Assembly (NCBI GenBank): GCA_910576335.1
Contig: CAJTIU010000043.1
Location: forward strand, 1 to 36,455
Direction of reading: 5' to 3'
Source: Lachnospiraceae bacterium
GTDB lineage: Bacteria; Bacillota; Clostridia; Lachnospirales; Lachnospiraceae
Length of the DNA: 36,455 nt
Shown here piece after piece: positions 6,290 to 13,812 of the stretch. The notes beneath the pieces are model-generated. The model saw only the letters and a program-made list of their open reading frames with translations, did no database searches and had not been told where the DNA came from. The number at the start of each line of letters is the position of its first letter. Within the stretch, counting starts at the first letter, position 1. The position numbers and the translations under genes were made by a program.

Positions 6290-7590
6290 GTGTCTTTAAA
6301 CCCTCCTCCCTGAGATGAATTCACAATAAATGAATCCGGATTTCTTGAAAATCTCGTAAGTCCGCTTTTCCATACCAGCGGCTCATCCGCCATCAGCACA
6401 AATGCCCGCAGATCCGCTTTCCGCGGAACTGTCTGTTTTCCGTCCAGAATATCAATATCCAGGAAATCGATGACCTCCTGCGCGATAAATCTGCGCGGTT
6501 CCCTCTTAAGGAGCCGGATGAATTCCTCTTTCTGCCCTTTTGACATTTTCTCCCCGAAAACAACACCATAGCCGCCTGCCTCTGCCACATCCTTTAATAC
6601 CAGCCTGTCGAAGTTTTCCCGTACATACTGCATATCTTTTTTATAAAACGGCAGATATGTCGGCGCATTCTGCAGTATCGGCTCTTCATCCAGGTAATAT
6701 CTGATCATTTTCGGCACAAAATAGTAGATTCCCTTATCATCTGCCACCCCATTTCCCGGTGCGTTGATTAGGGCAACATTTCCTTTGCGGAATACATCAT
6801 AGATATGGGGAATGCCAATCACAGACTCTGGGTTAAAATTCATGGGATCTAAATATTCGTCCGAAATTCTCCGGTAAACAGCCCCGATCCTTTCCAGCCT
6901 CCCGTCATAACCAACATAATAAAGCTTATCCTCTTTTACCTTAAGCTCTGCTCCGCTGACCAGATGCGCTCCCGTCTTCTCTGCAAGATAGGAATGTTCA
7001 AAATATGCCGCATTGTACCTTCCCGGCGTCAGGATCACCGTGTGTCCGCCAGTATTCACATAATCCATCGTCCTGCGCAGAAGCTGCGCATAATTGCGAT
7101 TATCCTCCAGCAGAGTATTTTCAAACGTGGACGGGCTGCTTCGCCTGCACATTTCCCTTGCAATCATCGGGTAGGAAGCGCCTGACGGCACCCTCAGGTT
7201 ATCTTCCAGGACATACCACTGTCTGTCCTTCCCCTGTACAAGGTCAATGCCTGAGATATGTGAGCAGACCTCCTTCGGCGGAATAACGCCTTCACATTCT
7301 GCCATATACCCGCTGGATGCAAAGATAAAATCCTCCGGGACAACACCGTCCTTCACAATCTTCTTATCACTGTATATATCCCGCAAAAATAAGTTTAATG
7401 CCTGTACACGCTGCTTTAACCCGGCCTCCAGTCCGGCAAATTCCTGCTTTTCAATGATCCTTGGAATAGCATCAAAGGGAAACAGCTGCTCTTTGAATGT
7501 GTTATTTTTGTAAATTCCAAACTTAACCCCATAGCGGGCCAACAGTTCATTTACCGTATCTGTGTGTTCCAGCAACTCATAATTATACAT
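6271..7590 (-). CDS. Circularly permuted ATP-grasp ligase (DUF404/DUF407 type)
   Basis: 439 aa, first gene of its operon. The start is the ATG preceded by AAAGGAGGTG at a normal distance; the frame also extends to a GTG at 7629. Recognisable segments are FPFDAIPRII near the N-terminus, then LEDNLRVPSGASYP, LTPGRYNAAYFEH, VALINAPGNGVADDK, the PTYLPF segment, VLKDVAEAGGYGV (nucleotide-binding loop) and a C-terminal KADLRAFV and GGGFKDTWVL. This is the permuted ATP-grasp fold predicted to form amide bonds between a carboxylate and an amine using ATP. With alpha-E and transglutaminase genes it makes the standard three-gene core. The substrate is unknown; the AspA/AstE pair at the end of the operon may give a clue. 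Confidence 0.88.
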   Translation of the reverse strand: MYNYELLEHTDTVNELLARYGVKFGIYKNNTFKEQLFPFDAIPRIIEKQEFAGLEAGLKQRVQALNLFLRDIYSDKKIVKDGVVPEDFIFASSGYMAECEGVIPPKEVCSHISGIDLVQGKDRQWYVLEDNLRVPSGASYPMIAREMCRRSSPSTFENTLLEDNRNYAQLLRRTMDYVNTGGHTVILTPGRYNAAYFEHSYLAEKTGAHLVSGAELKVKEDKLYYVGYDGRLERIGAVYRRISDEYLDPMNFNPESVIGIPHIYDVFRKGNVALINAPGNGVADDKGIYYFVPKMIRYYLDEEPILQNAPTYLPFYKKDMQYVRENFDRLVLKDVAEAGGYGVVFGEKMSKGQKEEFIRLLKREPRRFIAQEVIDFLDIDILDGKQTVPRKADLRAFVLMADEPLVWKSGLTRFSRNPDSFIVNSSQGGGFKDTWVLSQ

Positions 7591-7745
7591 AAGCGACACC
7601 TCCTTTGTAATAAAATGCAAAAGGCACACTGCAGTCCACCTGCCAATGCGCCTTCACATTTGTCTGACAGACATTCTGCAGGGCACGGTTCTTCAGGATG
7701 TGCCTGCTGTACGGCAAAAAACTTTGATATCTTCCAGCCGGAACT
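7591..7745 (-). other. Long leader of the amidoligase operon
   Basis: About 155 nt of leader lie between the leader terminator and the first start codon, with no gene. A second imperfect hairpin is visible: on the minus strand GCAGGCAC pairs with GTGCCCTGC at about 7679-7708. Its ACATCC could pair with the GGATGT arm of the terminator. I do not recognise a known riboswitch class. Confidence 0.4.
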
Positions 7746-7776
7746 AAAAAGGATGCCACGATATTCCGTGACATCC
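7746..7776 (-). terminator. Leader terminator (possible attenuator) of the amidoligase operon
   Basis: On the minus strand GGATGTCACG pairs with CGTGGCATCC (10 bp including one G-U pair) around a 6-nt loop, and TTTTT follows. It sits between the promoter at 7807-7835 and the first gene at 7590. On the opposite strand the G-U pair becomes a C/A mismatch, which fits a function on this strand. Confidence 0.6.
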
Positions 7777-7806
7777 CTGTCTGTCTGCTTTTATTAACTT
7801 ACGAAT

Positions 7807-7835
7807 ATTTTAATCCATACGTCCTGTTCTGTCAA
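7807..7835 (-). promoter_or_regulatory. Promoter of the amidoligase operon
   Basis: TTGACA (7835-7830), 17-nt spacer, TAAAAT (7812-7807) on the minus strand. It is near consensus. It lies just past the end of the L25 pseudogene and about 215 nt before the ATP-grasp start. Confidence 0.75.
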
Positions 7836-7904
7836 CCGCATAACTGCCCAAAAGATTCTGCAGATACACTTTTTTACTGTTCATACGGTATACTGTCCCT
7901 ATAT

Positions 7905-8506
7905 TTATTCAGCAGCCTTATCCTCTTCCTGATCTGACTCACTGGACTCTTCTGCTGCGGCAGATGCATGAACTTCTGTGATTATAACAACCGTAGTCTC
8001 CGGATCCGTCGTCAGGCTGACATCCTTGTCCTGTGCAATCGGCAGATCCTTAACTTTGACGGTATCTCCGACCTTCAAATTTCCGGCATCAATCTCTACC
8101 CTGTCTACCAGTGCAGCCGGAAGCGCCTTGAATGAGATCTCCTGCAGCATCTGCAGCGGTACGCCTGCGGACAGCTTGTCCAGATTAATCAAATGTATTT
8201 CAGCAGTAGAGTGTACCTGTTCATTGCTTACCAGCGCTTGAAAATCAATCTCATTCACATATCTTTTTAATGAATTATAATCCACTTCCTTAATTAACAC
8301 ATTGTAAGTCTTTCCTTCCACTTCCAGCATGACCCGGCCGCCTTTTCTTTCCTGCTTCAGGAGCTACTCAATGTCACCCTTCTCCATCTTCAGCGGAATG
8401 GATGTCTCCAGTTCATGGCCGTACAGGTTACCTGTTACAAATCCTTCACGTCTGAGTTTTTTGCTTTGATTGACAAGTCTCTCTTTTCAGCTTTTAAAGT
8501 ATTCAT
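7905..8506 (-). pseudogene. ctc: Ribosomal protein L25/general stress protein Ctc, disrupted
   Basis: The gene starts at ATG 8506 (GGAGGAAAAG upstream) with MNTLKAEKRDLSIKAK, the usual L25 opening. A run of six As at 8457-8462 then throws the frame. With one extra A the next residues read LRREGFVTGNLYGHELETS, followed by IPLKMEKGDIE. A TAG at 8364-8366 interrupts this frame, and after it LLKQERKGGRVMLEVEGKTY leads into an intact C-terminal CTC domain (141 aa, ending in an acidic tail). Two independent lesions, one indel in a homopolymer and one nonsense change, argue for a true pseudogene rather than one sequencing error. Only an N-terminally truncated product from the ATG at 8330 could be made. 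L25 binds 5S rRNA in the 50S subunit and is dispensable in several bacteria. Confidence 0.85.
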
Positions 8507-8714
8507 TTATCTTTTCCTCCAAATACTGAATCTCGCTTAACAGCCTTCTGCTTTGCTCTGCAGGCAGGTACTGTTAGGTTTGGTTTTCCTGTTACTTTTT
8601 TATTATACACCGCTTGTCAAGTCACCTGGCTGTATCCTGCTGCTCCGTTTTCTCTCCGGAACCTTCTTCTGATCTCCTGCCGCAGGAGAACAGGACCCAG
8701 CAGCGCCGTGGTAC
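8507..8714. other. Intergenic region between the L25 pseudogene and the AAA-nuclease gene
   Basis: Divergent promoter region without a gene. On the minus strand a TATAAT lies near 8600-8605 with TTGACA only 7 nt upstream, so the L25 promoter is unclear. A short palindrome CTCCTGCCGCAGGAG occurs near 8674-8688. Confidence 0.4.
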
Positions 8715-8743
8715 TTGCGCAGCAGAGAAAAAAAGGATATACT
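8715..8743 (+). promoter_or_regulatory. Promoter of the AAA-nuclease gene
   Basis: TTGCGC (8715-8720), 17-nt spacer, TATACT (8738-8743). It lies 33 nt before the start codon at 8777. Confidence 0.55.
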
Positions 8744-8776
8744 CATAAATATCAACTAGTAAGGAGGGGTATCCAT

Positions 8777-10360
8777 ATGCCAAAGAGATTTTGCATTACA
8801 GGAATTTGCATTCCGGGAAAGAATTATATGGCAGATATTCGCAAAAGATTAGATCAAATCGTACAGGATTATATTGAAAATGGCCTGTATTTTACGATAA
8901 ACCGCGCAAGGCAATATGGAAAGACAACGACACTTTATTTGTTAGAGCAGCGTCTGGCGGAAGATTATCTGGTATTGAGCCTGAGTTTTGAAGCTGCGGA
9001 TGAATATTTCCTGACATTGGGAAGTCTGGCAGAAGGACTGGTAATGGATATCGAAGAATGTCTGAAAAAGCAAAATGTGTCTGCCGAAATCCTGGAAGAG
9101 TGGAATAAACCGCTGCCGGAAAAATTTCCGATGCGCTCATTAGGAATGAAGATAAGCACTCTGTGCCGATCCTGCCAGAAGAAAGTGATTCTGATGATCG
9201 ACGAAGTGGACAAGAGTTCGGATAATCAGATTTTCCTGTCTTTTTTGGGACTGCTGCGGGAAAAATATTTGAAATGGCAGCAGGGAAAAGACCAGACTTT
9301 CCAATCGGTAATTCTTGCCGGTGTATATGACATCAAAACACTGAAAATAAAGCTGCATCCCCAGGAGGAATCGAAATATAACAGTCCTTGGAATATTGCT
9401 GCCAACTTTCAGATAGACATGAGTTTCAGCTGCAGGGATATCGAATCCATGCTGGAAGATTATGAAAATGATTACCATACAGGAATGAATATTCATGAAA
9501 CCGCCGAATTATTATATGAATATACTTCAGGGTATCCGTATCTTGTGTCAAAAATCTGTCAGCTGGCAGATGAAAAAATTGCTGGAAGCAAGGAGTTTCC
9601 TGTGAAGGCATCCGCCTGGAAAAGGGAAGGTATTTTAGCTGCAGTTAAACTATTATTAAAGGAACCGAACACATTATTTGATGACATGACGAAAAAACTG
9701 CTGGATTATCCGCAGCTAAAAGAAATGCTTCAGAACATTCTTTTTGGAGGAATTGATTTTCCATTTAAGAGAGAGACTCCGATCATCGATTTAGGCATTA
9801 CTTTTGGGTTTTTAAAAGATAAAAACGGATTTGTTGCAGTTTCAAACCGTGTTTTTGAAACACAGCTGTATGATATGTTTTTAGCAGAGATGGCTGTGAA
9901 CAACAAGCTGTATATGGAAACGGCATCGAATCCGAATCAGTTTGTTGTATCGGGTATGCTACAGATGAAGCTTGTGCTGAAGAAGTTTTATGAATACTAT
10001 GAGGAAATCTATTCGAACAACGATCAGAGATTTATAGAAGAAGACGGAAGAAAGCTTTTCTTGCTGTATCTAAAGCCAATCATCAATGGAACGGGGAATT
10101 ATTATATTGAGGCAAGAACCAGAAATAACAGACGTACAGATATTATTATTGATTATAAAGGAAAACAGTTCGTCATAGAGCTTAAGATCTGGCGCGGTGA
10201 TGAATATCACAAACGGGGTAAAAAACAATTATTCGAATATCTGGAATATTATAAACAAGAAGAGGGCTATCTGCTTAGTTTTAACTTTAATAAAAATAAG
10301 AAGTGCGGAATTCAGGAATTGGAACTAGAAGGAAAGAGGATATTCGAAATAATCGTGTAA
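8777..10360 (+). CDS. AAA-like ATPase with C-terminal PD-(D/E)XK nuclease domain
   Basis: 527 aa from ATG 8777, preceded by AAGGAGG (8761-8767). Residues 43-52 RARQYGKTTT are the P-loop of the AAA-like family and 138-146 LMIDEVDKS the Walker B motif. The middle (about 215-330) is the helical winged-helix region (YEYTSGYPYLVSKICQ). The C-terminus has RTDIIIDYKGKQFVIELK, then KRGKKQLFEYL, which supplies the D, ExK and Q of a PD-(D/E)XK nuclease. Such genes are multicopy and mobile in gut Clostridia. Their role is unproven, and defence or selfish spread have been suggested. It stands alone, with its own promoter. The relic at 133-240 comes from a related but different subfamily. Confidence 0.8.
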   Translation: MPKRFCITGICIPGKNYMADIRKRLDQIVQDYIENGLYFTINRARQYGKTTTLYLLEQRLAEDYLVLSLSFEAADEYFLTLGSLAEGLVMDIEECLKKQNVSAEILEEWNKPLPEKFPMRSLGMKISTLCRSCQKKVILMIDEVDKSSDNQIFLSFLGLLREKYLKWQQGKDQTFQSVILAGVYDIKTLKIKLHPQEESKYNSPWNIAANFQIDMSFSCRDIESMLEDYENDYHTGMNIHETAELLYEYTSGYPYLVSKICQLADEKIAGSKEFPVKASAWKREGILAAVKLLLKEPNTLFDDMTKKLLDYPQLKEMLQNILFGGIDFPFKRETPIIDLGITFGFLKDKNGFVAVSNRVFETQLYDMFLAEMAVNNKLYMETASNPNQFVVSGMLQMKLVLKKFYEYYEEIYSNNDQRFIEEDGRKLFLLYLKPIINGTGNYYIEARTRNNRRTDIIIDYKGKQFVIELKIWRGDEYHKRGKKQLFEYLEYYKQEEGYLLSFNFNKNKKCGIQELELEGKRIFEIIV

Positions 10361-10370
10361 CTACTCAGCA

Positions 10371-10421
10371 GGTCTGTGCAGGGTCTGCCCCAACGAAGCA
10401 AGGGTATTTACTGCACAGACC
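10371..10421. repeat. Perfect 11-bp inverted repeat between convergent genes
   Basis: GGTCTGTGCAG (10371-10381) and CTGCACAGACC (10411-10421) are exact complements around a 29-nt loop. It lies between the converging AAA-nuclease gene and the thiamine transporter operon. There is no T-run on either side, so a simple intrinsic terminator is not shown, although a transcription-end role fits the position. Confidence 0.5.
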
Positions 10422-10455
10422 GTAAGTAACTGATGCAGGAGTGCAAAACTGGAGG

Positions 10456-11190
10456 CTAAAGCCTCTCCAATATCCGGCGCTTATATTCCAGGAACTCCTC
10501 TGTCAGATTAAACTCCTTTTTTCTTGGCCTCGGTTCCTCTATTACAATTTCTTCTGTCACCCGGCCCGGTTTCCCTGTCAGGAGGCAGATCCGGTCTGAC
10601 AGCAGGATCGCCTCGTCAATATCATGGGTAATAAAAAGAGTAGACAGATGAATCTTATCCATAACATCCAGGTACCATCTGTGCATCTCGCCCTTTGTCA
10701 GGGTATCAAGAGCGCTGAACGGCTCATCCAGCAGAGCCACGTCACTGGAAAACATATAGGTTCTAAGCAATGCCGCCCTCTGGCGCATACCTCCGGAAAG
10801 CTGGCGCGGGTATTTCTTCTGTGTCCCCTCCAGTCCGAATTCTTCGAAATAAAGCGACACCTTCTTCCGGGCTTCCTTTTTCTTCTCACCCTTAAGCAAA
10901 AGCGGCAGAATCACATTATCCTCTATGGTCCGGTACGGCAGAAGCAGATCCTTCTGCATCATATAGCTGATCTGACCAGGGCAGCCTGTAATGTCCTTCC
11001 CGTTTAAAACCACTTTCCCCTGCTGCGGCTTATGCAGACCGGATATGATATGGAACAGTGTCGTCTTTCCGCATCCGCTTGCTCCGAGAATACTCACCAG
11101 TTCCTGCTCATGAAGCTCCAGACTCACATCCGCAAGAACAGGCGTCTCTTCATATGCAAAAGTGATTCCTGATACTTTTAGTTCAGCCAT
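10456..11190 (-). CDS. thiZ: ABC transporter ATP-binding protein, thiamine-precursor uptake
   Basis: 244 aa. Walker A GASGCGKT (36-43), Q-loop YMMQKD (76-81), signature LSGGMRQR (131-138), Walker B VALLDEP (151-157) and H-loop FITHD are all intact. It is of the nitrate/taurine/HMP type that pairs with NMT1-family binding proteins. It is the last gene of a TPP-riboswitch operon, 5 nt after the binding-protein gene. It probably energises import of a thiamine pyrimidine precursor or thiamine itself; the exact ligand is inferred from the neighbours. Confidence 0.85.
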   Translation of the reverse strand: MAELKVSGITFAYEETPVLADVSLELHEQELVSILGASGCGKTTLFHIISGLHKPQQGKVVLNGKDITGCPGQISYMMQKDLLLPYRTIEDNVILPLLLKGEKKKEARKKVSLYFEEFGLEGTQKKYPRQLSGGMRQRAALLRTYMFSSDVALLDEPFSALDTLTKGEMHRWYLDVMDKIHLSTLFITHDIDEAILLSDRICLLTGKPGRVTEEIVIEEPRPRKKEFNLTEEFLEYKRRILERL

Positions 11191-11195
11191 AATGC

Positions 11196-12260
11196 CTACT
11201 CCAGATATTCATTCGTGAATCCGGTATTCTCAGGAATCTTTTCTTTTGATAAGCCCTTCTCACTAATCCAGTTGTAAAATGCATTCCATCTTTCTGGATC
11301 TATGTATCCCCATCTGTCTTCTTCCGCCTTATACTGGCCGGATATATATTCCTGGCTTGCCTGCACCATCTCCTTATCCAGCTCCGGCGCAGCCTGGCAT
11401 AAAATCTCTGCGGCTTCGTCCACATTCTCTATGGCAGACTCATATCCTTTTTTCACAGCGCCAAGAAACGCTTTTGCGGTCTCCGGATTCTCCTTAAGCC
11501 AGTCCTGGTTCCCGATTATCACAGGCGTATAATAGTCAAACACAGGATCTATATCCCGAAATGCAAAATAGTCTGTCTCAAGACCCGCGACCTCCGTAGC
11601 GATTCCGGCCCATCCGTAGAAAATCCAGATTGCATCCACCGATTTGCTCTGCAGCGCCGACACCTCGTCCGTTACGGTACTTGGGATTAATTCTACCTTG
11701 CTGAAATCCCCTCCGTCCTTCTCAACTACCTGTTTTAACGTCGCCTTTTCAATGTCCAGATCCCAGGTGGCATATTTCTTTCCTTCCAGCCCCTTCGGCC
11801 TGTCGATTCCTTCTCCTTTACGTGACACAATCCCGGAGGTATTATGCTGGAGGACTGCCGCAACCGCTTCAATCGGAAGTGCGTCCTCTCCTGTCACTGC
11901 CGGCATTATGGTATCCTGAAAAGAAATGCCGAACTGTGCTTTTCCCGAAGCCACTAGCACCTCTGCACCGTCTTCCGGAGGCTGGACAATCTCTACCTCA
12001 AGATCTGCCTCCTGAAAATATCCCTTTTCCCTGGCCACATACAGTCCTGTGTGGTTCGTATTGGGCGTCCAGTCAAGAACCACTGTAATCTTCTTCGAAT
12101 CCCCTGACCTTTTCTCATCGTCTGAATCATTGCCTGCACCGCCTGGCTCCTGGTTCTCTACATCTTTCTGAACTGACTTCTCATCCTGATTCGCCGCGCA
12201 TCCGGCCATGGTTCCCACAAGAACTCCCGCCAAAAGCACTGCCAGTAATTTCTGTCTCAT
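11196..12260 (-). CDS. thiY: NMT1/THI5-like substrate-binding lipoprotein
   Basis: 354 aa from ATG 12260, chosen for the GGAGG site just upstream and because the signal peptide then begins MRQKLLAVLLAGVLVG. A lipobox TMAGC gives an N-terminal lipid-anchored cysteine near residue 21, and a charged acidic linker follows. The mature domain opens with LDWTPNTNHTGLYVAREKGY, the hallmark of ThiY/NMT1 proteins that bind formylaminopyrimidine or HMP. Type 2 periplasmic-binding fold. It overlaps the permease gene by 4 nt (ATGA). The operon has a TPP riboswitch, which supports the thiamine-precursor role. Confidence 0.85.
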   Translation of the reverse strand: MRQKLLAVLLAGVLVGTMAGCAANQDEKSVQKDVENQEPGGAGNDSDDEKRSGDSKKITVVLDWTPNTNHTGLYVAREKGYFQEADLEVEIVQPPEDGAEVLVASGKAQFGISFQDTIMPAVTGEDALPIEAVAAVLQHNTSGIVSRKGEGIDRPKGLEGKKYATWDLDIEKATLKQVVEKDGGDFSKVELIPSTVTDEVSALQSKSVDAIWIFYGWAGIATEVAGLETDYFAFRDIDPVFDYYTPVIIGNQDWLKENPETAKAFLGAVKKGYESAIENVDEAAEILCQAAPELDKEMVQASQEYISGQYKAEEDRWGYIDPERWNAFYNWISEKGLSKEKIPENTGFTNEYLE

Positions 12261-13024
12261 CTGTTTTCCTCCTCCCACGGCATACTGATCCTCTGAAGTA
12301 TATTTACAGCCCACATCAGGAACAGGCTGATTGCAGAAATCAGAAAGATCACCGCAAACATTTTGTCAAAGGAAAATGCCTTCTTCACTCTTGTCATATA
12401 AACTCCTAATCCGTTAAATCCGCCCAGCCATTCTGAAATCACAGCTCCCACCACCGCATAGGATACGGAAATCCGCAGACTTGCAAAAAAAGAGCTAAGC
12501 GCCCCCGGAAACTTTACATACCGGAAAATCTGTGTCTTCGAAGCCCCCATGGACCGGAGCAGGCTGATGGTATCCTGATCCGATGCCCGGAACCCGTCCA
12601 AAAGGCTTACTGTAATCGGAAAAAAAGTGACAATTACAATCAGAATTACCTTCGGGAGCATCTCATATCCGAACCATAACACCAGAAGGGGTGCAATGGC
12701 TACAGTCGGCACTGTCTGCGTCAGCACAATCAATGGGTAAACTGCCTGGTATAACCACTCAAAGCTGTCCATCAGCACTGCCATCACAAACCCAACCAGA
12801 ACGCCCACCGCCAGTCCGGCAAAAGCCTCAAGAAGCGTCACCTGTGCGTTGTCCATAAGCAGCGGAAAATCCTCTGCGAATGCCTTTACCACCTCAAGCG
12901 GCGATGGCAGCAGAAACCCGGAAATCAACCCCGCCGCACTGGCTGTCTGCCAAAGAGCCAGCAGCGCAACAACAGCTGTAGCCGGCAGAATCTTACTGGT
13001 GATGTTTTGTAACTTTCTTTTCAA
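12257..13024 (-). CDS. thiX: ABC transporter permease, thiamine-precursor uptake
   Basis: 255 aa, about six membrane segments. The EAA loop is visible as DTISLLRSMGASKTQIF followed by KFPGALSSF. It is a BPD_transp_1 permease of the SsuC/ThiX type. The frame begins at a TTG (13024), since an in-frame stop lies shortly upstream and no ATG or GTG occurs in the first 20 codons. That start is 32 nt inside the preceding gene, with AAGGAG about 12 nt before it. This overlap implies coupled translation from the thiamine-binding gene. Confidence 0.82.
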   Translation of the reverse strand: MKRKLQNITSKILPATAVVALLALWQTASAAGLISGFLLPSPLEVVKAFAEDFPLLMDNAQVTLLEAFAGLAVGVLVGFVMAVLMDSFEWLYQAVYPLIVLTQTVPTVAIAPLLVLWFGYEMLPKVILIVIVTFFPITVSLLDGFRASDQDTISLLRSMGASKTQIFRYVKFPGALSSFFASLRISVSYAVVGAVISEWLGGFNGLGVYMTRVKKAFSFDKMFAVIFLISAISLFLMWAVNILQRISMPWEEENR

Positions 13025-13289
13025 TGGTCAGCACGTCTCCTTCCGGTCTGTAGGTAACCTTGATATAGGCCGCAACCGAAGGGGCCCCCGCCCTAATAGC
13101 AATGTGCTGGCATTCCTTTACAATATCCATCAATTCGTCATAGTCTCCTTCAATTGCCGTCTCAAAGGGACCCACATAATAATTCAGTCCTGTACTCTTG
13201 ATATAGTCAATCACCTCGTCTACAATCCTAATTAATTCCTCATCGTTTGCTGCCTCCGGCAGTGACTGAATCGCTACACTTGCATTCAT
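12993..13289 (-). CDS. MTH1187-family thiamine-binding protein
   Basis: 98 aa, first gene after the TPP riboswitch, with AGGAGG upstream. It opens MNASVAIQSLP and has GLNYYVGPFETAIEGDYDEL and AAYIKVTYRP, typical of the MTH1187/YkoF-like ferredoxin fold (thiamine-binding, PF01910-type). Proteins of this family bind thiamine and are often located with ThiXYZ-type transporters. It has no signal peptide, so it acts in the cytoplasm, perhaps as a receiver or sensor of the imported vitamin. Confidence 0.82.
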   Translation of the reverse strand: MNASVAIQSLPEAANDEELIRIVDEVIDYIKSTGLNYYVGPFETAIEGDYDELMDIVKECQHIAIRAGAPSVAAYIKVTYRPEGDVLTIEKKVTKHHQ

Positions 13290-13390
13290 TTTTTTCTTCC
13301 TCCTGTTATAATATTAGTTTTTGAGAAAACTGATCCCTGTATCTTTGGAAACTCTGCATACGAAAAACAACGTTTCCCATACCATAAGGA

Positions 13391-13418
13391 AAGCCCTGCC
13401 GGAACACCGGCAGGGCTT
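13391..13418 (-). terminator. Riboswitch-controlled terminator
   Basis: A perfect 12-bp stem, AAGCCCTGCCGG (13391-13402) with CCGGCAGGGCTT (13407-13418), has a 4-nt loop. On the minus strand the stem is followed by TCCTTATGG. It lies between the TPP aptamer and the first gene, so it is the likely off-switch of the operon. Confidence 0.75.
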
Positions 13419-13454
13419 CTATTTCACTATGCATAAGGCATAAATCTTCTGTAA

Positions 13455-13541
13455 GTTCCTACGCTGGCATTATCCAGATCAGGTATAAGAGTCAAAGAAG
13501 CGCTCTATTCTTTATCTCAGCCGACTTGCCGCCAGCCCCTC
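13455..13541 (-). ncRNA. TPP riboswitch (thi box)
   Basis: On the minus strand the aptamer starts with AGGGGCTGG (13540-13532) and continues with GGCTGAGA, with CTGAGA at 13520-13515. ACCTGATCTGGATAATGCC (13484-13466) and the closing GCGTAGGAA complete it. These are the conserved P2/J and P4/P5 blocks of the TPP aptamer. When TPP is bound, the terminator at 13391-13418 should form and reduce transporter expression. Confidence 0.95.
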
Positions 13542-13597
13542 TCTTCTTCATTCAGTTTTCAAGGTTTTTGTACATCTAGTTCCTCTGTACATGCTTT

Positions 13598-13626
13598 AGT
13601 CTACACTCCCTGGGTAAAAATGTCAA
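13598..13626 (-). promoter_or_regulatory. Promoter of the TPP-riboswitch operon
   Basis: TTGACA (13626-13621), 17-nt spacer, TAGACT (13603-13598) on the minus strand, about 55 nt ahead of the aptamer. Confidence 0.7.
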
Positions 13627-13812
13627 GTAGGAACAACTCGCATCCGCCTCGCCAGCGGCAAGTCTTTGTAATCTGACATTCTGTTAAAGCGACCTTTGAA
13701 CAAACAGAGCTATATTTCCTGGACAGTTCAATGCTCCTGCTGTTGTCCAATCTGTTCACCATCCTTTCTGCCTCACCTTTATACTACAGATTCAGCAGAA
13801 AATATCTCTGCT
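13627..13812. other. Intergenic region, no supported gene
   Basis: It lies between the riboswitch promoter and the end of the acetyltransferase gene, both on the minus strand. A 53-codon minus-strand frame (13601-13762) is present but overlaps the riboswitch promoter, and I do not call it. Confidence 0.4.

Noticed and set aside
7583-7774. 63-codon minus-strand frame in the leader of the amidoligase operon
   Set aside because: It begins inside the terminator hairpin, has no ribosome binding site, and its residue pattern resembles no protein I know.
10371-10421. Perfect inverted repeat as an intrinsic terminator
   Set aside because: No T-run on either strand and a 29-nt loop. It is listed only as an inverted repeat.
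13601-13762. 53-codon minus-strand frame ending in the riboswitch promoter
   Set aside because: AGGTGAGG lies upstream at a plausible distance, but the frame overlaps the -35 and -10 of the TPP operon and the translation is cysteine- and arginine-rich without any recognisable pattern.
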